Source: Microbacterium sp. LWH3-1.2 (GTDB lineage: Bacteria > Actinomycetota > Actinomycetes > Actinomycetales > Microbacteriaceae). Taken from it: 64,000 bases of DNA. Location of the stretch: positions 3,720,001 to 3,784,000 of the forward strand of contig NZ_JBEGIK010000001.1 in the NCBI RefSeq assembly GCF_040675855.1. The letters are read 5' to 3'. The notes under the pieces were generated by a model. It searched no databases. It was not told where the DNA came from and saw nothing but the letters and a program-made list of their open reading frames with translations. Of the stretch, positions 32,298 to 40,922 are shown piece by piece (the first letter of the stretch is position 1; the number at the start of each line of letters is the position of its first letter). A program made the position numbers and the translations under genes.

Positions 32298-34037
32298 TCA
32301 GGACAGAACGGATGCCTCAGCCTCGGCGTCGGCGTCTTCGCGCGCGTAGACGCGCTCACCGTCGATCCAGGTCGACGCGACGCGGCACAGGTACAGGTCT
32401 TCCGCGGGAACGGTGAACGGGTTCGGCTCGACGACCACGAGGTTCGCGAGGTAGCCCGCCCGGAGATAGCCGGTGTCGTGGTCGCGGTGGTTCACGTACG
32501 CGCTGCCCGACGTGTAGGCGGCGAGCGCCGTCGCGAGGTCGAGTCGCTGGTGGGCACCGCCGAGCGGCTCGTCGTCGGAGAGCGGCGCGACGCGGTTCAC
32601 CGCGATGTGCACCCCCGCGAGCGGGTCGGCACTCGAGACCGGCCAGTCGCTGCCGCCGGCGAGGCGCACCCCGGCGCGCTGCAGATCGCCGAACGGATAC
32701 TGGCGCGATGCGGCGGACTCGGCGAGGAACGGCAGTGTGAGCTCGTCCAGCTGGTCCTCGTGGCACGCCCACAGGGGCTGCAGGTTCGCCACGGCACCGG
32801 TCGCGGCGAAGCGCGGCACGTCGGCGGCGTCGACCACCTGGATGTGGGCGAGGTGGTGCCGGCCGTCGGTGGCGCCGTTGACCTCCGCCGCCGCCTCGAG
32901 CGCGTCGAGCGCCTCGCGCACGGCACGGTCGCCGAGGGCGTGGAAGTGCAGTTGGAAGCCCGCGGCGTCAGCGGCGATGGCGTACTCGCGCAGGCGCTCG
33001 GCGGGGATGAACGACAGGCCGCGGTTGTCGGTGGAGTGGCCGTGCGCGTCGCGGTACGGCTCGAGCATCGCGGCCGTGTGGTTCTCGGCGACGCCGTCGA
33101 CCATGAACTTGATCGAGCCGAGCGAGAAGCGGTCCTCCTGGCCGAGAGCGGCGACCTCGTCACGCATGCGGATCATGCCTTCGAGCTGCTCGATCCCCTG
33201 GCCGCGCTTCCACCACTGGGCGCCCACGACGTGGGCCCTGAGCGTCCTCTCGGCGAGCGCGCGACGGTACGAGGCGAGCGCACCGGGGATCCCGGGGAAG
33301 TCGCCCACCAGTGCGTCCTGCCAGCCTGTGATGCCCTGCGCGATGAGGTCGTCCTGCGCACGCAGCAGGCCCGCGTAGGCGAGGTCCTCGGAGACCTTCG
33401 GACGGACGTCGGCGAAGAGGTCGCCTGCGCCCTCGTGGAAGGTGCCCGCCGGGAACCCGTCGGCTTCCCGCTCGATGCGCCCGTCGGCCGGATCGGCCGT
33501 CGTCGCATCGACGCCGGCCGCGCGCATCGCCGCGGTGTTCGCCCACGCGGAGTGGTGGTCGCGGCTGGCGAGCAGCACCGGCCGGTCGGGCACGATGGCA
33601 TCGAGCGCGGTGCGAACCGGTGCGCCGCCCGGGAAGTGGTCCATCGACCAGCCGCCGCCCACGATCCACTCGACCTCGGGGTTCTCGGCGGCGTAGCGCG
33701 CGATGGCCGCCAGCGTGGCGGCGGCGTCCTCGGACCCGGTGAGGTTGCACTGGAGCAGCTCGACGCCGCCCGACATGGGGTGCACGTGCGCGTCCTGGAA
33801 CCCGGGGGCGAGCAGCGCGCCCGCGAGGTCGACCACTTCGGTGTCAGGACCGATCATCACGGACGCCGCGTCCTCGGCGCACACCGCCGCGATGCGGCCG
33901 TCCCGCACGGCGACGGCGACGCCGCTCAGTGCGTCTGCGCTTCCCGCGCTCACGAGGTCGGAGCTGAACAGCGCGCCTCGGATGAACACGGTGTCTGCGA
34001 ACAGGGTGTCTGCGTCTGCAGGAACGGCAGCGGCCAC
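32298..34037 (-). CDS. Amidohydrolase family 3 (YtcJ-like) metal-dependent hydrolase
   Basis: A 579-residue TIM-barrel amidohydrolase of the YtcJ/NfdA-like group. Metal-binding signatures are GFQDAHVHPMSGG near residue 78, a lysine region IKFMVDGVAENHTAAML, LHFHALGDRAVREALDAL, HLAHIQVVDAADVPRF and GGSDWPVSSADPLAGVHIAVNR. There is no export signal, so it acts in the cytoplasm, presumably on the compound imported by the ABC genes behind it. It opens the five-gene operon and sits under a strong promoter overlapped by a 29-bp palindrome facing a TetR gene. Amide, carbamate or N-formyl substrates are typical; the actual one is unknown. Confidence 0.92.
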   Translation of the reverse strand: MAAAVPADADTLFADTVFIRGALFSSDLVSAGSADALSGVAVAVRDGRIAAVCAEDAASVMIGPDTEVVDLAGALLAPGFQDAHVHPMSGGVELLQCNLTGSEDAAATLAAIARYAAENPEVEWIVGGGWSMDHFPGGAPVRTALDAIVPDRPVLLASRDHHSAWANTAAMRAAGVDATTADPADGRIEREADGFPAGTFHEGAGDLFADVRPKVSEDLAYAGLLRAQDDLIAQGITGWQDALVGDFPGIPGALASYRRALAERTLRAHVVGAQWWKRGQGIEQLEGMIRMRDEVAALGQEDRFSLGSIKFMVDGVAENHTAAMLEPYRDAHGHSTDNRGLSFIPAERLREYAIAADAAGFQLHFHALGDRAVREALDALEAAAEVNGATDGRHHLAHIQVVDAADVPRFAATGAVANLQPLWACHEDQLDELTLPFLAESAASRQYPFGDLQRAGVRLAGGSDWPVSSADPLAGVHIAVNRVAPLSDDEPLGGAHQRLDLATALAAYTSGSAYVNHRDHDTGYLRAGYLANLVVVEPNPFTVPAEDLYLCRVASTWIDGERVYAREDADAEAEASVLS

Positions 34038-34089
34038 GGGACCTCTCCTTCGTCGTCGAACGGGTTTCTTGACGATAGGTCGACGTCAA

Positions 34090-34118
34090 CGCTTCTGTCA
34101 ACACTGTTGACAGAAGCG
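34090..34118. promoter_or_regulatory. 29-bp palindromic operator between amidohydrolase operon and tetR-type gene
   Basis: CGCTTCTGTCAACA and TGTTGACAGAAGCG form perfect 14-bp arms around a central C (34104). The arms embed a TTGACA hexamer in each direction. On the minus strand TTGACA is followed 18 bp later by TATCGT, a strong promoter for the amidohydrolase operon. On the plus strand the TTGACA at 34107-34112 can serve the TetR gene, although its -10 is poor. A protein bound here would cover both -35 regions. Confidence 0.85.
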
Positions 34119-34203
34119 ATGACAAAGTGACCTGACCGGGGACGTCACGCCGCGGCGACATGACCCCCGTGGCACGATGGACGCGACGGCGAAAGCGGGG
34201 ATC

Positions 34204-34890
34204 ATGGCGGCACGCAACGGGGCGACGCCCGACAAGGCCGGCGCGAAGCGCCTGGATCGCGCGACGATCATCGCCGCCGGGCTCGAGCTCGCCGAGACCA
34301 CCGGCTCCGCGTCCCTCTCGATCCGCGACCTGGGTGCGAAGCTCGGCACCGACCCCACCGCCGTCTACCGCCACTTCCGCGGCAAGGAAGACCTGATGAG
34401 CGCGCTGCTCGACGAGCTCACTCTCCGCAGCCTCGCCGCGGTCACCGCCGATCCCTCGCAGTGGCAGGATCGCCTGCGCCAGCTCGCAGCGGCGACGCTG
34501 ACCGAGTTCGCCCGCTACCCCGCCGTGGGTCAGGAGGCGATCGTGCTCACGACGCACGGCCCCGGAGAGCTCGACGCCATCGAGTTCATGCTCGACGCCT
34601 TCTCGCGCGCCGGTCTCATCGGCGACGCGCTGGTGCAGCACTACGCGCTCATGGCGACGCACGTGCTCTCCATCGCCGCGGGCATTGCCCGCGCACGGGC
34701 CGAGCGCGCCGCCCTCGCCGCGGCGGGCTCCAGCCCGTGGTTCGAGGGACCGCTGCTCGTCGACCCGCTCAAGCACCCCCGCATCGCGCAGATGTCCGCG
34801 CAGCTGCTGGGCCTCGAGGATCGCGAGCTCTTCATGCTCGGCGTCGAGTCGGTCATCCGCTCGGCCGAGCGCGCCGCCGGCACCGCCTGA
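34204..34890 (+). CDS. TetR-family transcriptional regulator
   Basis: A 228-residue regulator with an N-terminal TetR helix-turn-helix (LDRATIIAAGLELAETTGSASLSIRDLGAKLGTDPTAVYRHF, split here by eye into helices 1-3) and an all-helical ligand-binding C-terminus. CGGGGATC precedes the ATG at 34204; an ATG at 34177 is in frame but has no ribosome-binding site. It faces the amidohydrolase/ABC operon across the 29-bp palindrome and probably represses it until the substrate or a product binds. Confidence 0.9.
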   Translation: MAARNGATPDKAGAKRLDRATIIAAGLELAETTGSASLSIRDLGAKLGTDPTAVYRHFRGKEDLMSALLDELTLRSLAAVTADPSQWQDRLRQLAAATLTEFARYPAVGQEAIVLTTHGPGELDAIEFMLDAFSRAGLIGDALVQHYALMATHVLSIAAGIARARAERAALAAAGSSPWFEGPLLVDPLKHPRIAQMSAQLLGLEDRELFMLGVESVIRSAERAAGTA

Positions 34891-34970
34891 CCCGCCGCCG
34901 GCCTGTGAGTGGCCGACACCAGCCGCCGCGCGACGTGTGCGCGATCAGTCCCGCCGTCGGCGTGCGGGAC

Positions 34971-35036
34971 TGATAGTTGACGCATGTCAACCATCAGCGT
35001 ATAGTTGACTCAAATCAACTGTTGACTGATGTCAAC
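34971..35036 (+). promoter_or_regulatory. Promoter of the DHA2 pump gene with three operator-like boxes
   Basis: A near-consensus promoter is present: TTGACG at 34977-34982, 17 bp, TATAGT at 35000-35005. Three boxes of the form GTTGAC-N4-GTCAAC lie over it: 34976-34991 (inside the longer inverted repeat TGATnGTTGAC...GTCAACnATCA at 34971-34996), 35004-35019 with one mismatch, and 35021-35036. They cover the -35, the -10/start point and the initial transcribed region. The MarR protein encoded downstream is the natural candidate binder. Confidence 0.85.
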
Positions 35037-35088
35037 CTTCTTCCGCGCCGACGGCGCCGCGACACCGCTCCTCGTTCTAAGGACCCCT

Positions 35089-36813
35089 ATGGCCACGTCC
35101 ACCCTCGCGACCGGGTCGGTCGCCACTGCCGACGAGAAGCGCCGGCACCGGCAGGTGCTGCAGGCGCTCACCGGCCTGCTGCTCGGCATGTTCGTGTCGA
35201 TGCTCGCGTCGACCGTCGTCTCGACCTCGCTCCCCGTCATCGTCCACGACCTCGGCGGCGACCAGGCGGCGTTCACGTGGGTCGTCACCGCGACCCTGCT
35301 GACGACCGCGATCTCGACCCCGATCTGGGGCAAGCTCGCCGACCTGTTCAACCGCAAGCTGCTCATCCAGATCGCGATCGTGATCTTCGTGCTCGCCACT
35401 GCGGCCGCCGGGTTCTCGCAGGATCCCGGCACGCTCATCGCGTTCCGCGCGGTGCAGGGCGTCGGCGCCGGCGGGCTCGCCGCACTCAGCCAGGTCATCA
35501 TGGCCGACATCATCAGCCCGCGCGAGCGCGGCCGGTACATGGGCCTGTTCGGCGCCGTCATGGCGGTTGCGACCGTCGGCGGCCCGCTCCTCGGCGGCTT
35601 CATCACCGACACGATCGACTGGCGCTGGAACTTCTTCATCGCGCTGCCGTTCGCAGTCGCCGCGCTCGTCATGATGCAGCGGACGCTCCACCTGCCGCCC
35701 CGCCCCAAGGTGAAGGCGCGCATCGACTACTTCGGCATCGTGCTGCTGTCGACAGCCGTGTCGCTCCTGCTCATCTGGGTCACGAACGCCGGCAAGGACT
35801 ACGACTGGTGGAGCACCGAGACGATCCTCATGGTCGGCGGAGCCCTGATCGCGGCGGTGCTCATCGTCATCGTCGAGCTGCGGTCGAAGGAGCCGCTCGT
35901 CCCCCTCACGATGTTCCGCAACCGCACGTTCACCCTCGCGGTCGTCGCGTCGATCTCGATCGGCATCGCGATGTTCGGTACGTCGGTGTTCCTCAGCCAG
36001 TACATGCAGCTGGCCCGCGGCGCGACCCCGACCGAGGCGGGTCTCATGACCATCCCGATGATCGCGGGCCTGCTGCTCGCGTCGATCGTGATCGGCGGTC
36101 TCGTGACCCGTCACGGCCACTGGAAGCCGTACCTCATCGTGGGCGGCGTGCTGTTGATCGCGGGTTCGTACCTGCTGTCGACCATCCACTACGACACGAA
36201 CTTCGTACTGGTCTCGCTCTACATGTTCCTGCTCGGCGCAGGCGTCGGCATGACGATGCAGAACCTCGTGCTCATCGTGCAGAACACGGCGAACCCGAGC
36301 GAGATCGGCGTCGCGAGCTCGGGCGTGACGTTCTTCCGCAGCCTCGGCGGCACGATCGGCGTCTCGGTCATGGGCGCCGCACTGGCGACCTCGGCGACGA
36401 ACCTCTTCACCGACCGCAAGGAAGACATCGGCGCGGCCCTCATGGCACTCGGAGAGAAGGGCGCCGCCATCGGGCAGCAGCTCGCGTCGGGCACCATCCC
36501 GCAGGTCTCGGCGCTGCCCGAGTCGATCCGCGTGATCGTCGAGGACATCTACGCCCAGGCGATCGCGCACTCCTTCCTGATCGCCGTGCCCCTGGCCGTG
36601 ATCAGCCTCATCGCGATCATCTTCCTGCCGAACAAGCCGCTCACCCGCATGACCACGAGCGAGCGCGTCCAGGCGAGCGAGGCCGACCTCGCGACCGTGT
36701 CGGTCGCCGAGGGCATGGAGACGCTCACCGCGACGGCGACGGCGACGGCGGACACGGATGCTGCGGCCCCGGCGGCCGGCGCCGCGGACGAGGCATCCGC
36801 GACCCGGCGCTAA
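35089..36813 (+). CDS. DHA2-family MFS multidrug efflux pump
   Basis: A 574-residue, 14-helix drug:proton antiporter. Marks include SLPVIVHDLGGDQAAFTWVV, GKLADLFNRKLLIQIAIVIF, the motif C region FRAVQGVGAGGLAALSQVIMAD, and RGRYMGLFGAVMAVATVGGPLLGG. A hydrophilic alanine-rich tail follows the last helix. AAGGA before the ATG at 35089 sets the start; in-frame codons from 35029 lie over the third operator box and are not used. The stop overlaps the MarR start as TAATG. Confidence 0.93.
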   Translation: MATSTLATGSVATADEKRRHRQVLQALTGLLLGMFVSMLASTVVSTSLPVIVHDLGGDQAAFTWVVTATLLTTAISTPIWGKLADLFNRKLLIQIAIVIFVLATAAAGFSQDPGTLIAFRAVQGVGAGGLAALSQVIMADIISPRERGRYMGLFGAVMAVATVGGPLLGGFITDTIDWRWNFFIALPFAVAALVMMQRTLHLPPRPKVKARIDYFGIVLLSTAVSLLLIWVTNAGKDYDWWSTETILMVGGALIAAVLIVIVELRSKEPLVPLTMFRNRTFTLAVVASISIGIAMFGTSVFLSQYMQLARGATPTEAGLMTIPMIAGLLLASIVIGGLVTRHGHWKPYLIVGGVLLIAGSYLLSTIHYDTNFVLVSLYMFLLGAGVGMTMQNLVLIVQNTANPSEIGVASSGVTFFRSLGGTIGVSVMGAALATSATNLFTDRKEDIGAALMALGEKGAAIGQQLASGTIPQVSALPESIRVIVEDIYAQAIAHSFLIAVPLAVISLIAIIFLPNKPLTRMTTSERVQASEADLATVSVAEGMETLTATATATADTDAAAPAAGAADEASATRR

Positions 36814-37289
36814 TGTCGAATCCGATGGCCTCCGACGACACTCGAGCAGCGCGCACCGAGGCGGTGCGCGCCCTCGAGGCGGAGTTCTCGGAGCTGATCA
36901 ACCGAATCCGGCGGATCCTCATCGACAACGCCAACCGCGTGAGCCCGGGCATGCTGCCGGGCGCCTACAAGGTGTTCACCACCATCGTGCGCCGCGAAGG
37001 CATCACCCTCTCGGCGCTCGCCGAGTCGCTCACGTCGGACAAGGGCCAGGTCAGCCGCACGGTGCGCGAGCTCGAGCAGCTGGGCCTGGTGCAGCGCACG
37101 CCCGACCCCGACGACGGCCGGTCGAGCCTGCTCTCCCCCACCCCTTTCGGGCTGGAGCGACTGGCCGAGGCGCGCGCGCCTCAGGAGAACCTGCTCGTGG
37201 ACGCGCTCGAGGAGTGGCCCGTCGACGACATCCTCAACCTCACGCGACTGCTGCACGCGCTCACCCTCGGCGAGCGCCCAGCCTCGTGA
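36813..37289 (+). CDS. MarR-family transcriptional regulator
   Basis: A 158-residue winged-helix regulator. The recognition part reads LPGAYKVFTTIVRREGITLSALAESL then KGQVSRTVRELEQLGLVQRTPDPDDGRSS, the usual DNA-binding helices and wing of MarR. It shares one base with the stop of the efflux pump gene, so both are made from the pump promoter. Autoregulation through the GTTGAC-N4-GTCAAC boxes, relieved by the exported drug, is the likely scheme. Confidence 0.92.
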   Translation: MSNPMASDDTRAARTEAVRALEAEFSELINRIRRILIDNANRVSPGMLPGAYKVFTTIVRREGITLSALAESLTSDKGQVSRTVRELEQLGLVQRTPDPDDGRSSLLSPTPFGLERLAEARAPQENLLVDALEEWPVDDILNLTRLLHALTLGERPAS

Positions 37290-37459
37290 GCTCCCGCGGT
37301 CGCCCGAGATCGGCGCGGCCGCGGGCGGCACGCCGGCATCGGCGTGTTGCGACACCGGTAGCACCCGCGTAACACGAGCGAGACGAACGCAGGGTTGACT
37401 GTAGCCACGGGGGTTCAGTTCTGGTGCCGAAGGCGGCACACCCGCGGAAGGAGCGCACG
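37290..37459 (+). promoter_or_regulatory. Upstream region of the quinone-oxidoreductase-like gene
   Basis: The gap holds the inverted pair CGTGTT ... AACACG around 37342-37377 and a TTGACT hexamer at 37395-37400 that could be a -35, but the base composition 17 bp downstream does not give a clear -10. Promoter assignment is weak. Confidence 0.3.
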
Positions 37460-38485
37460 ATGAGGATCCGACCGCTGCGATCGGCGCCCGACACCCCGCT
37501 CGCCCCCGTCGAGGCGCCGCCCACCGACATGCGGGCGATGGTCGTGGACGCCGCGGGCGGCGCCGACGCGCTGCACGCAGCATCCGTTCCCGTCCCCTCG
37601 CCGGTGCTGAGCGAGGTGCTCGTCCGCGTCGTCGCCGCAGGCGTCAACCCGATCGACGCCAAGACGCGCGGCGGCAGGGGCGTCTCCGGAGCGATCGCGG
37701 CGTACCCCGCGACCCTGGGCTACGACTTCAGCGGCATCGTCGTGAAGAGCCCCTACGAGGCGCACCCCTTCGCCCCTGGCACCGAGGTGTTCGGCATGAC
37801 CTCGTTCCCGCGCACCGGCGGCTCGTACGCCGAGTACGTCGTGGCGCCCTCGCTCTCGGTCGCCCGCAAGCCCTCCTCCCTGTCGCATGTCGAGGCAGCA
37901 GGCGTGCCGCTCGCGGCGCTCACCGCCTGGGGTCTCGTGGTCGAGACCGCGCACGCGCACGAGGGGCAGCGCATGCTGATCCATGCGGGCAGCGGAGGGG
38001 TCGGCCACTTCGCGGTGCAGTTCGCCGCCTACTTCGGTGCGCACGTCACCGTGACCGCCTCCGCTCGCAATGCGTCGTGGCTTCGCGAACTCGGCGCCGC
38101 AGTCGTGGTCGACTACACGACCGCGCGATTCGAGGAGGTCGTCGGCGAGGTGGACGTCGTCATCGACCTCGTCGGCAACGTCCACTCCGAGACCGGCACG
38201 CGCTCGCTCGAGGTGTTGCGCACCGGCGGGCTCTACGTGCTCGTGCCGACCGGTTCCTGGCCGGGCTATGCCGAGGCTGCGGCAGAAGCGGGCGTGCGCA
38301 CCACCTCGTACAAGGTGGTTCCCGACGGCGGGGCGCTCGCGACGATCGGCCGTCTGCTGGACTCCGGCTCGGTGCAGGTCTACATCGATCAGGTCTTCGA
38401 CCTCGCCGAGGCCCCCGCCGCGCACCGCGCGATCGAGACGGGACACACGCGCGGGAAGGTCGTTCTCCGCGTCAGCGACGGCTGA
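37460..38485 (+). CDS. NADP-dependent quinone-oxidoreductase-like alcohol dehydrogenase family protein
   Basis: A 341-residue medium-chain reductase without the catalytic zinc ligands. The N-terminal GroES-like domain contains VVAAGVNPIDAKTR and LGYDFSGIVV; the nucleotide-binding motif is LIHAGSGGVGHFAVQFAAYFGAHV. This matches the zinc-free quinone oxidoreductase (Qor-like) group that reduces quinones or enones with NADPH. GGAAGGAGC precedes the ATG at 37460. It follows the pump-MarR pair on the same strand after 170 bp, so it is probably a separate unit. Confidence 0.88.
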   Translation: MRIRPLRSAPDTPLAPVEAPPTDMRAMVVDAAGGADALHAASVPVPSPVLSEVLVRVVAAGVNPIDAKTRGGRGVSGAIAAYPATLGYDFSGIVVKSPYEAHPFAPGTEVFGMTSFPRTGGSYAEYVVAPSLSVARKPSSLSHVEAAGVPLAALTAWGLVVETAHAHEGQRMLIHAGSGGVGHFAVQFAAYFGAHVTVTASARNASWLRELGAAVVVDYTTARFEEVVGEVDVVIDLVGNVHSETGTRSLEVLRTGGLYVLVPTGSWPGYAEAAAEAGVRTTSYKVVPDGGALATIGRLLDSGSVQVYIDQVFDLAEAPAAHRAIETGHTRGKVVLRVSDG

Positions 38486-38506
38486 CCCCGCTCGTGCCGG
38501 GCACGG

Positions 38507-39400
38507 TCACCGTGAGGGCGCGAGGACACGTCGCCCCTCGGCGACGATAGCGTCGGCGATGGCGTCGAGGAGCGGCGAGCGGAGGTTCCACTGCTGCCAG
38601 TGCAGGCCGACATCGACCGGCGGACCGCCCAGCAGCACGAGTTCGCCGCGCTCGAGCGCATCGTAGGACTGGAAGCGCGGCAGCATCGCCCACCCGAGCC
38701 CCCGGCGCACCGCCGATGCGAAGTCGTTCGACGCGGGCACGTAATGCCGCGGCGGCTCCGCAGGGTCGACGCCGTGGTGCGCGAGCCACTCGTTCTGCAG
38801 GTCGTCGCGGCGATCGAAGTCCACCACCGGCGCGTTCGCCAGGGCGATCGCCCGGTCGCCGGCGAGCCACCGCGCCACGAACGCCGGCGTGGCGACTGCC
38901 TCGTAGCGCATCGCTCCGAGGGTCGACGAGCGGCACCCGGCAACCGGCGAAGCGCGCGAAGTGACCGCGCCCATCACGGTTCCCGACTCGAGCAGTCCGG
39001 CGGTGAAGTCCTGATCGTCGCGATGGAGATCGAAGACGACGGGATGCTGCTCCGCGAGGCGCGCGAGAGGCTCGAGGAACCACGTCGCCAGCGAGTCCGC
39101 GTTCACCGCGAGCGGCACCACCGTGAGTGCGGCCTCGTCGTCGCCGGCGCCCAGCTCAGCGAGCGCGTCGTGCTCGAGCAGCGCCGTCTGCCGCGCGAGC
39201 CGTATCACCGACATGCCGGCCTCGGTGGCCCGCACCGGCTTGGAGCGCACGAGCACGAGCCGCCCGAGCTGCTCCTCGAGCGCCTTGACGCGCTGGCTGA
39301 CTGCCGACGGCGTGACGTGCAGCCGCCGCGCGGCCGCGTCGAGCGTGCCCTCGTCGACGACGACGGCCAGGGTCTCTGCCAGCTCGAACGGAATGCGCAT
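38507..39400 (-). CDS. lysG: LysR-family regulator, LysG/ArgP type
   Basis: A 297-residue LysR regulator with the N-terminal helix-turn-helix FELAETLAVVVDEGTLDAAARRLHVTPSAVSQRVKALEEQLGRLVL (read in pieces) and the periplasmic-binding-like effector domain. The ArgP/LysG subgroup senses intracellular lysine or arginine and activates a divergent exporter. That is exactly the layout here, with a LysE gene starting 72 bp away. An ATTA-N8-TAAT element overlaps its start codon (39399-39414) as a possible binding box. Confidence 0.92.
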   Translation of the reverse strand: MRIPFELAETLAVVVDEGTLDAAARRLHVTPSAVSQRVKALEEQLGRLVLVRSKPVRATEAGMSVIRLARQTALLEHDALAELGAGDDEAALTVVPLAVNADSLATWFLEPLARLAEQHPVVFDLHRDDQDFTAGLLESGTVMGAVTSRASPVAGCRSSTLGAMRYEAVATPAFVARWLAGDRAIALANAPVVDFDRRDDLQNEWLAHHGVDPAEPPRHYVPASNDFASAVRRGLGWAMLPRFQSYDALERGELVLLGGPPVDVGLHWQQWNLRSPLLDAIADAIVAEGRRVLAPSR

Positions 39401-39414
39401 ATTAAGCCTGACTA
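39399..39414 (+). promoter_or_regulatory. LysR-type box between lysG and lysE
   Basis: ATTAAGCCTGACTAAT is an ATTA-N8-TAAT dyad in the 71-bp divergent gap, of the kind bound by LysR proteins. Further on, TACCGT just before the lysE GTG is a possible -10, which would make the lysE mRNA leaderless. Confidence 0.45.
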
Positions 39415-39471
39415 ATGCTACTGAAGATTCATGAGCTGGACTACGGATGCTGCCGCTCTTACCGTCGAAGG

Positions 39472-40218
39472 GTGTTCTCCCCCGTTCTCGCCGGCCTCGG
39501 TCTCGGCTTCTCGCTCATCATCGCCATCGGCGCGCAGAACCTGTTCGTGCTGCGCCAGGGCCTGCGCCGCGAGCACGTCCTCGCCGTCGCAGGGATCTGC
39601 GCGATCTCGGACGCCGTCCTCATCGCGCTGGGCGTCTCGGGCATCGGATTCGTGCTGCAGGCCTTGCCGTGGCTCGTCGATGTGGTGCGCTGGGCGGGCG
39701 CGCTCTTCCTCGTGGCGTACGGCGTGCTGGCCGCGCGTCGCGCGTGGCGGCAGTCGGGCGAAGCGCTGGACGCATGTGACCACCCGAACCCCGGTTCGGC
39801 CGGGGCGCACCGGGCGGTCGCGCCGGGCCGCACTCACGCCGGGGACGCGCTCGAGGCCGATGCATCCGCATCCGCCGTGCGCAGCGACATCCGCACTGCC
39901 TCTGCTCCACCCACGCGCGCACGTCTGATCCCCGTGCTGCTGACCTGCCTGGCGCTCACGTGGCTCAACCCCCACGTCTACCTCGACACCGTCTTCCTGC
40001 TCGGCACCGTCGCGAACACGCACGGCGATCAGCGCTGGCTTTTCGCCGCCGGCGCCATGGCCGCGAGCGTCATCTGGTTCGTCGGCCTCGCTTTCGGCGC
40101 GCGCCTGCTCGGCCGCTGGCTGTCGACGCCGCAGGCATGGCGCATCCTCGACGCGGTGATCGCGGTCGTGATGATCGCCCTCGGCGTCTCCCTCGTCCTC
40201 CCCCACGGAGCGGGCTGA
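39472..40218 (+). CDS. lysE: LysE-family amino acid exporter
   Basis: A 248-residue exporter of lysine and arginine that protects cells from excess basic amino acids. Blocks seen are LIIAIGAQNLFVLRQGLRREHV, CAISDAVLIALGVSGIGF and the signature LALTWLNPHVYLDTVFLLGTVA. The loop between the third and fourth helices is unusually long and hydrophilic (about residues 92-150, with DHPNPGSAGAHRAVAPGRTH). I chose the GTG at 39472; the frame is open back to an ATG at 39415, but that start would leave only 14 bp to lysG and lacks a ribosome-binding site. Confidence 0.9.
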   Translation: MFSPVLAGLGLGFSLIIAIGAQNLFVLRQGLRREHVLAVAGICAISDAVLIALGVSGIGFVLQALPWLVDVVRWAGALFLVAYGVLAARRAWRQSGEALDACDHPNPGSAGAHRAVAPGRTHAGDALEADASASAVRSDIRTASAPPTRARLIPVLLTCLALTWLNPHVYLDTVFLLGTVANTHGDQRWLFAAGAMAASVIWFVGLAFGARLLGRWLSTPQAWRILDAVIAVVMIALGVSLVLPHGAG

Positions 40219-40223
40219 CGCCC

Positions 40224-40577
40224 TCAGCCGTCGATCTGCTCCTTGCGGGCGAGCACGAGGGCGCGCACGACGTCGTCGGACAACGGGTGCTCGGGCTGGT
40301 AGCGGATCGTGCCCTTGTCCAGCCCGATGCCGGGATGCCCGGCGAGCGCGTCGCCGACGGCCGACACCGCGGCCGGGCTGAACGGGTAGACGCCGATGTG
40401 CTTCTTCGCCCGCATGACTGACACCAGCGGCTTGCCGCGGTACACGAGTGCCGGCATCCCGTATCCGAGCCCCTGCTCCGCATCGGGCGCCTCTTCTCGC
40501 GCGATCTCGTAGATCCGCTCGACCGACGGCCGATCAGCCGCGTCGAGTCCCGCCAGGAGTTCGTCGACGGTTCCCAT
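40224..40577 (-). CDS. DUF1801-family small protein
   Basis: A 117-residue protein with the DUF1801 pattern: an EELLAGLD-like N-terminal helix, LGYGMPALVYRGKPLVSV, KKHIGVYPFSPAAV and a final VRALVLARKEQID. The fold resembles frataxin-like YdhG/YjdI proteins; function is not established. The ATG at 40577 was chosen as the frame upstream is not conserved-looking. It converges with lysE five bases away. Confidence 0.82.
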   Translation of the reverse strand: MGTVDELLAGLDAADRPSVERIYEIAREEAPDAEQGLGYGMPALVYRGKPLVSVMRAKKHIGVYPFSPAAVSAVGDALAGHPGIGLDKGTIRYQPEHPLSDDVVRALVLARKEQIDG

Positions 40578-40640
40578 GTGGGCATCCTTGCCCACGGCGC
40601 CCCGTCGCGGCAAGCCCGGCGATTCGGCAGGATGAACGCC

Positions 40641-40916
40641 ATGAGACGCGTGCACGTGACGATCCGCGGCGAGGTCCAGGGCGTCGGCTACCGCTACACG
40701 ATGCTCATGGTCGCGCGCGAGGCCGGCGCGGCCGGATGGGTGCGCAACCGCCGCGACGGCTCGGTCGAGGCCGAGGTCGAAGGCACGCCCGGCCAGGTCG
40801 ACGAGGTGCTCGCGTGGATGGCCGAGGGTCCGCCCGGTTCGCGCGTCGAGCAGGCGACGGTGACGGATGCCGCCACCACCGGCGAGCGCGGCTTCGAGGT
40901 GCGCCCCACCGGATGA
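40641..40916 (+). CDS. acyP: Acylphosphatase
   Basis: A 91-residue enzyme that hydrolyses acyl phosphates such as acetyl phosphate. The catalytic arginine lies in RGEVQGVGYRYTM and the catalytic asparagine in GWVRNRRDGSVE. Length is that of the single-domain family. The ATG at 40641 leaves AGGA upstream; an ATG nine bases earlier is an alternative. Confidence 0.94.
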   Translation: MRRVHVTIRGEVQGVGYRYTMLMVAREAGAAGWVRNRRDGSVEAEVEGTPGQVDEVLAWMAEGPPGSRVEQATVTDAATTGERGFEVRPTG

Positions 40917-40922
40917 GCCGGA

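Noticed and set aside
34977..37289. A 770-codon open frame on the plus strand ending in a MarR domain
   Set aside because: The first 600 codons are an Arg/His-rich out-of-frame reading of the efflux pump; the true MarR gene starts at 36813.
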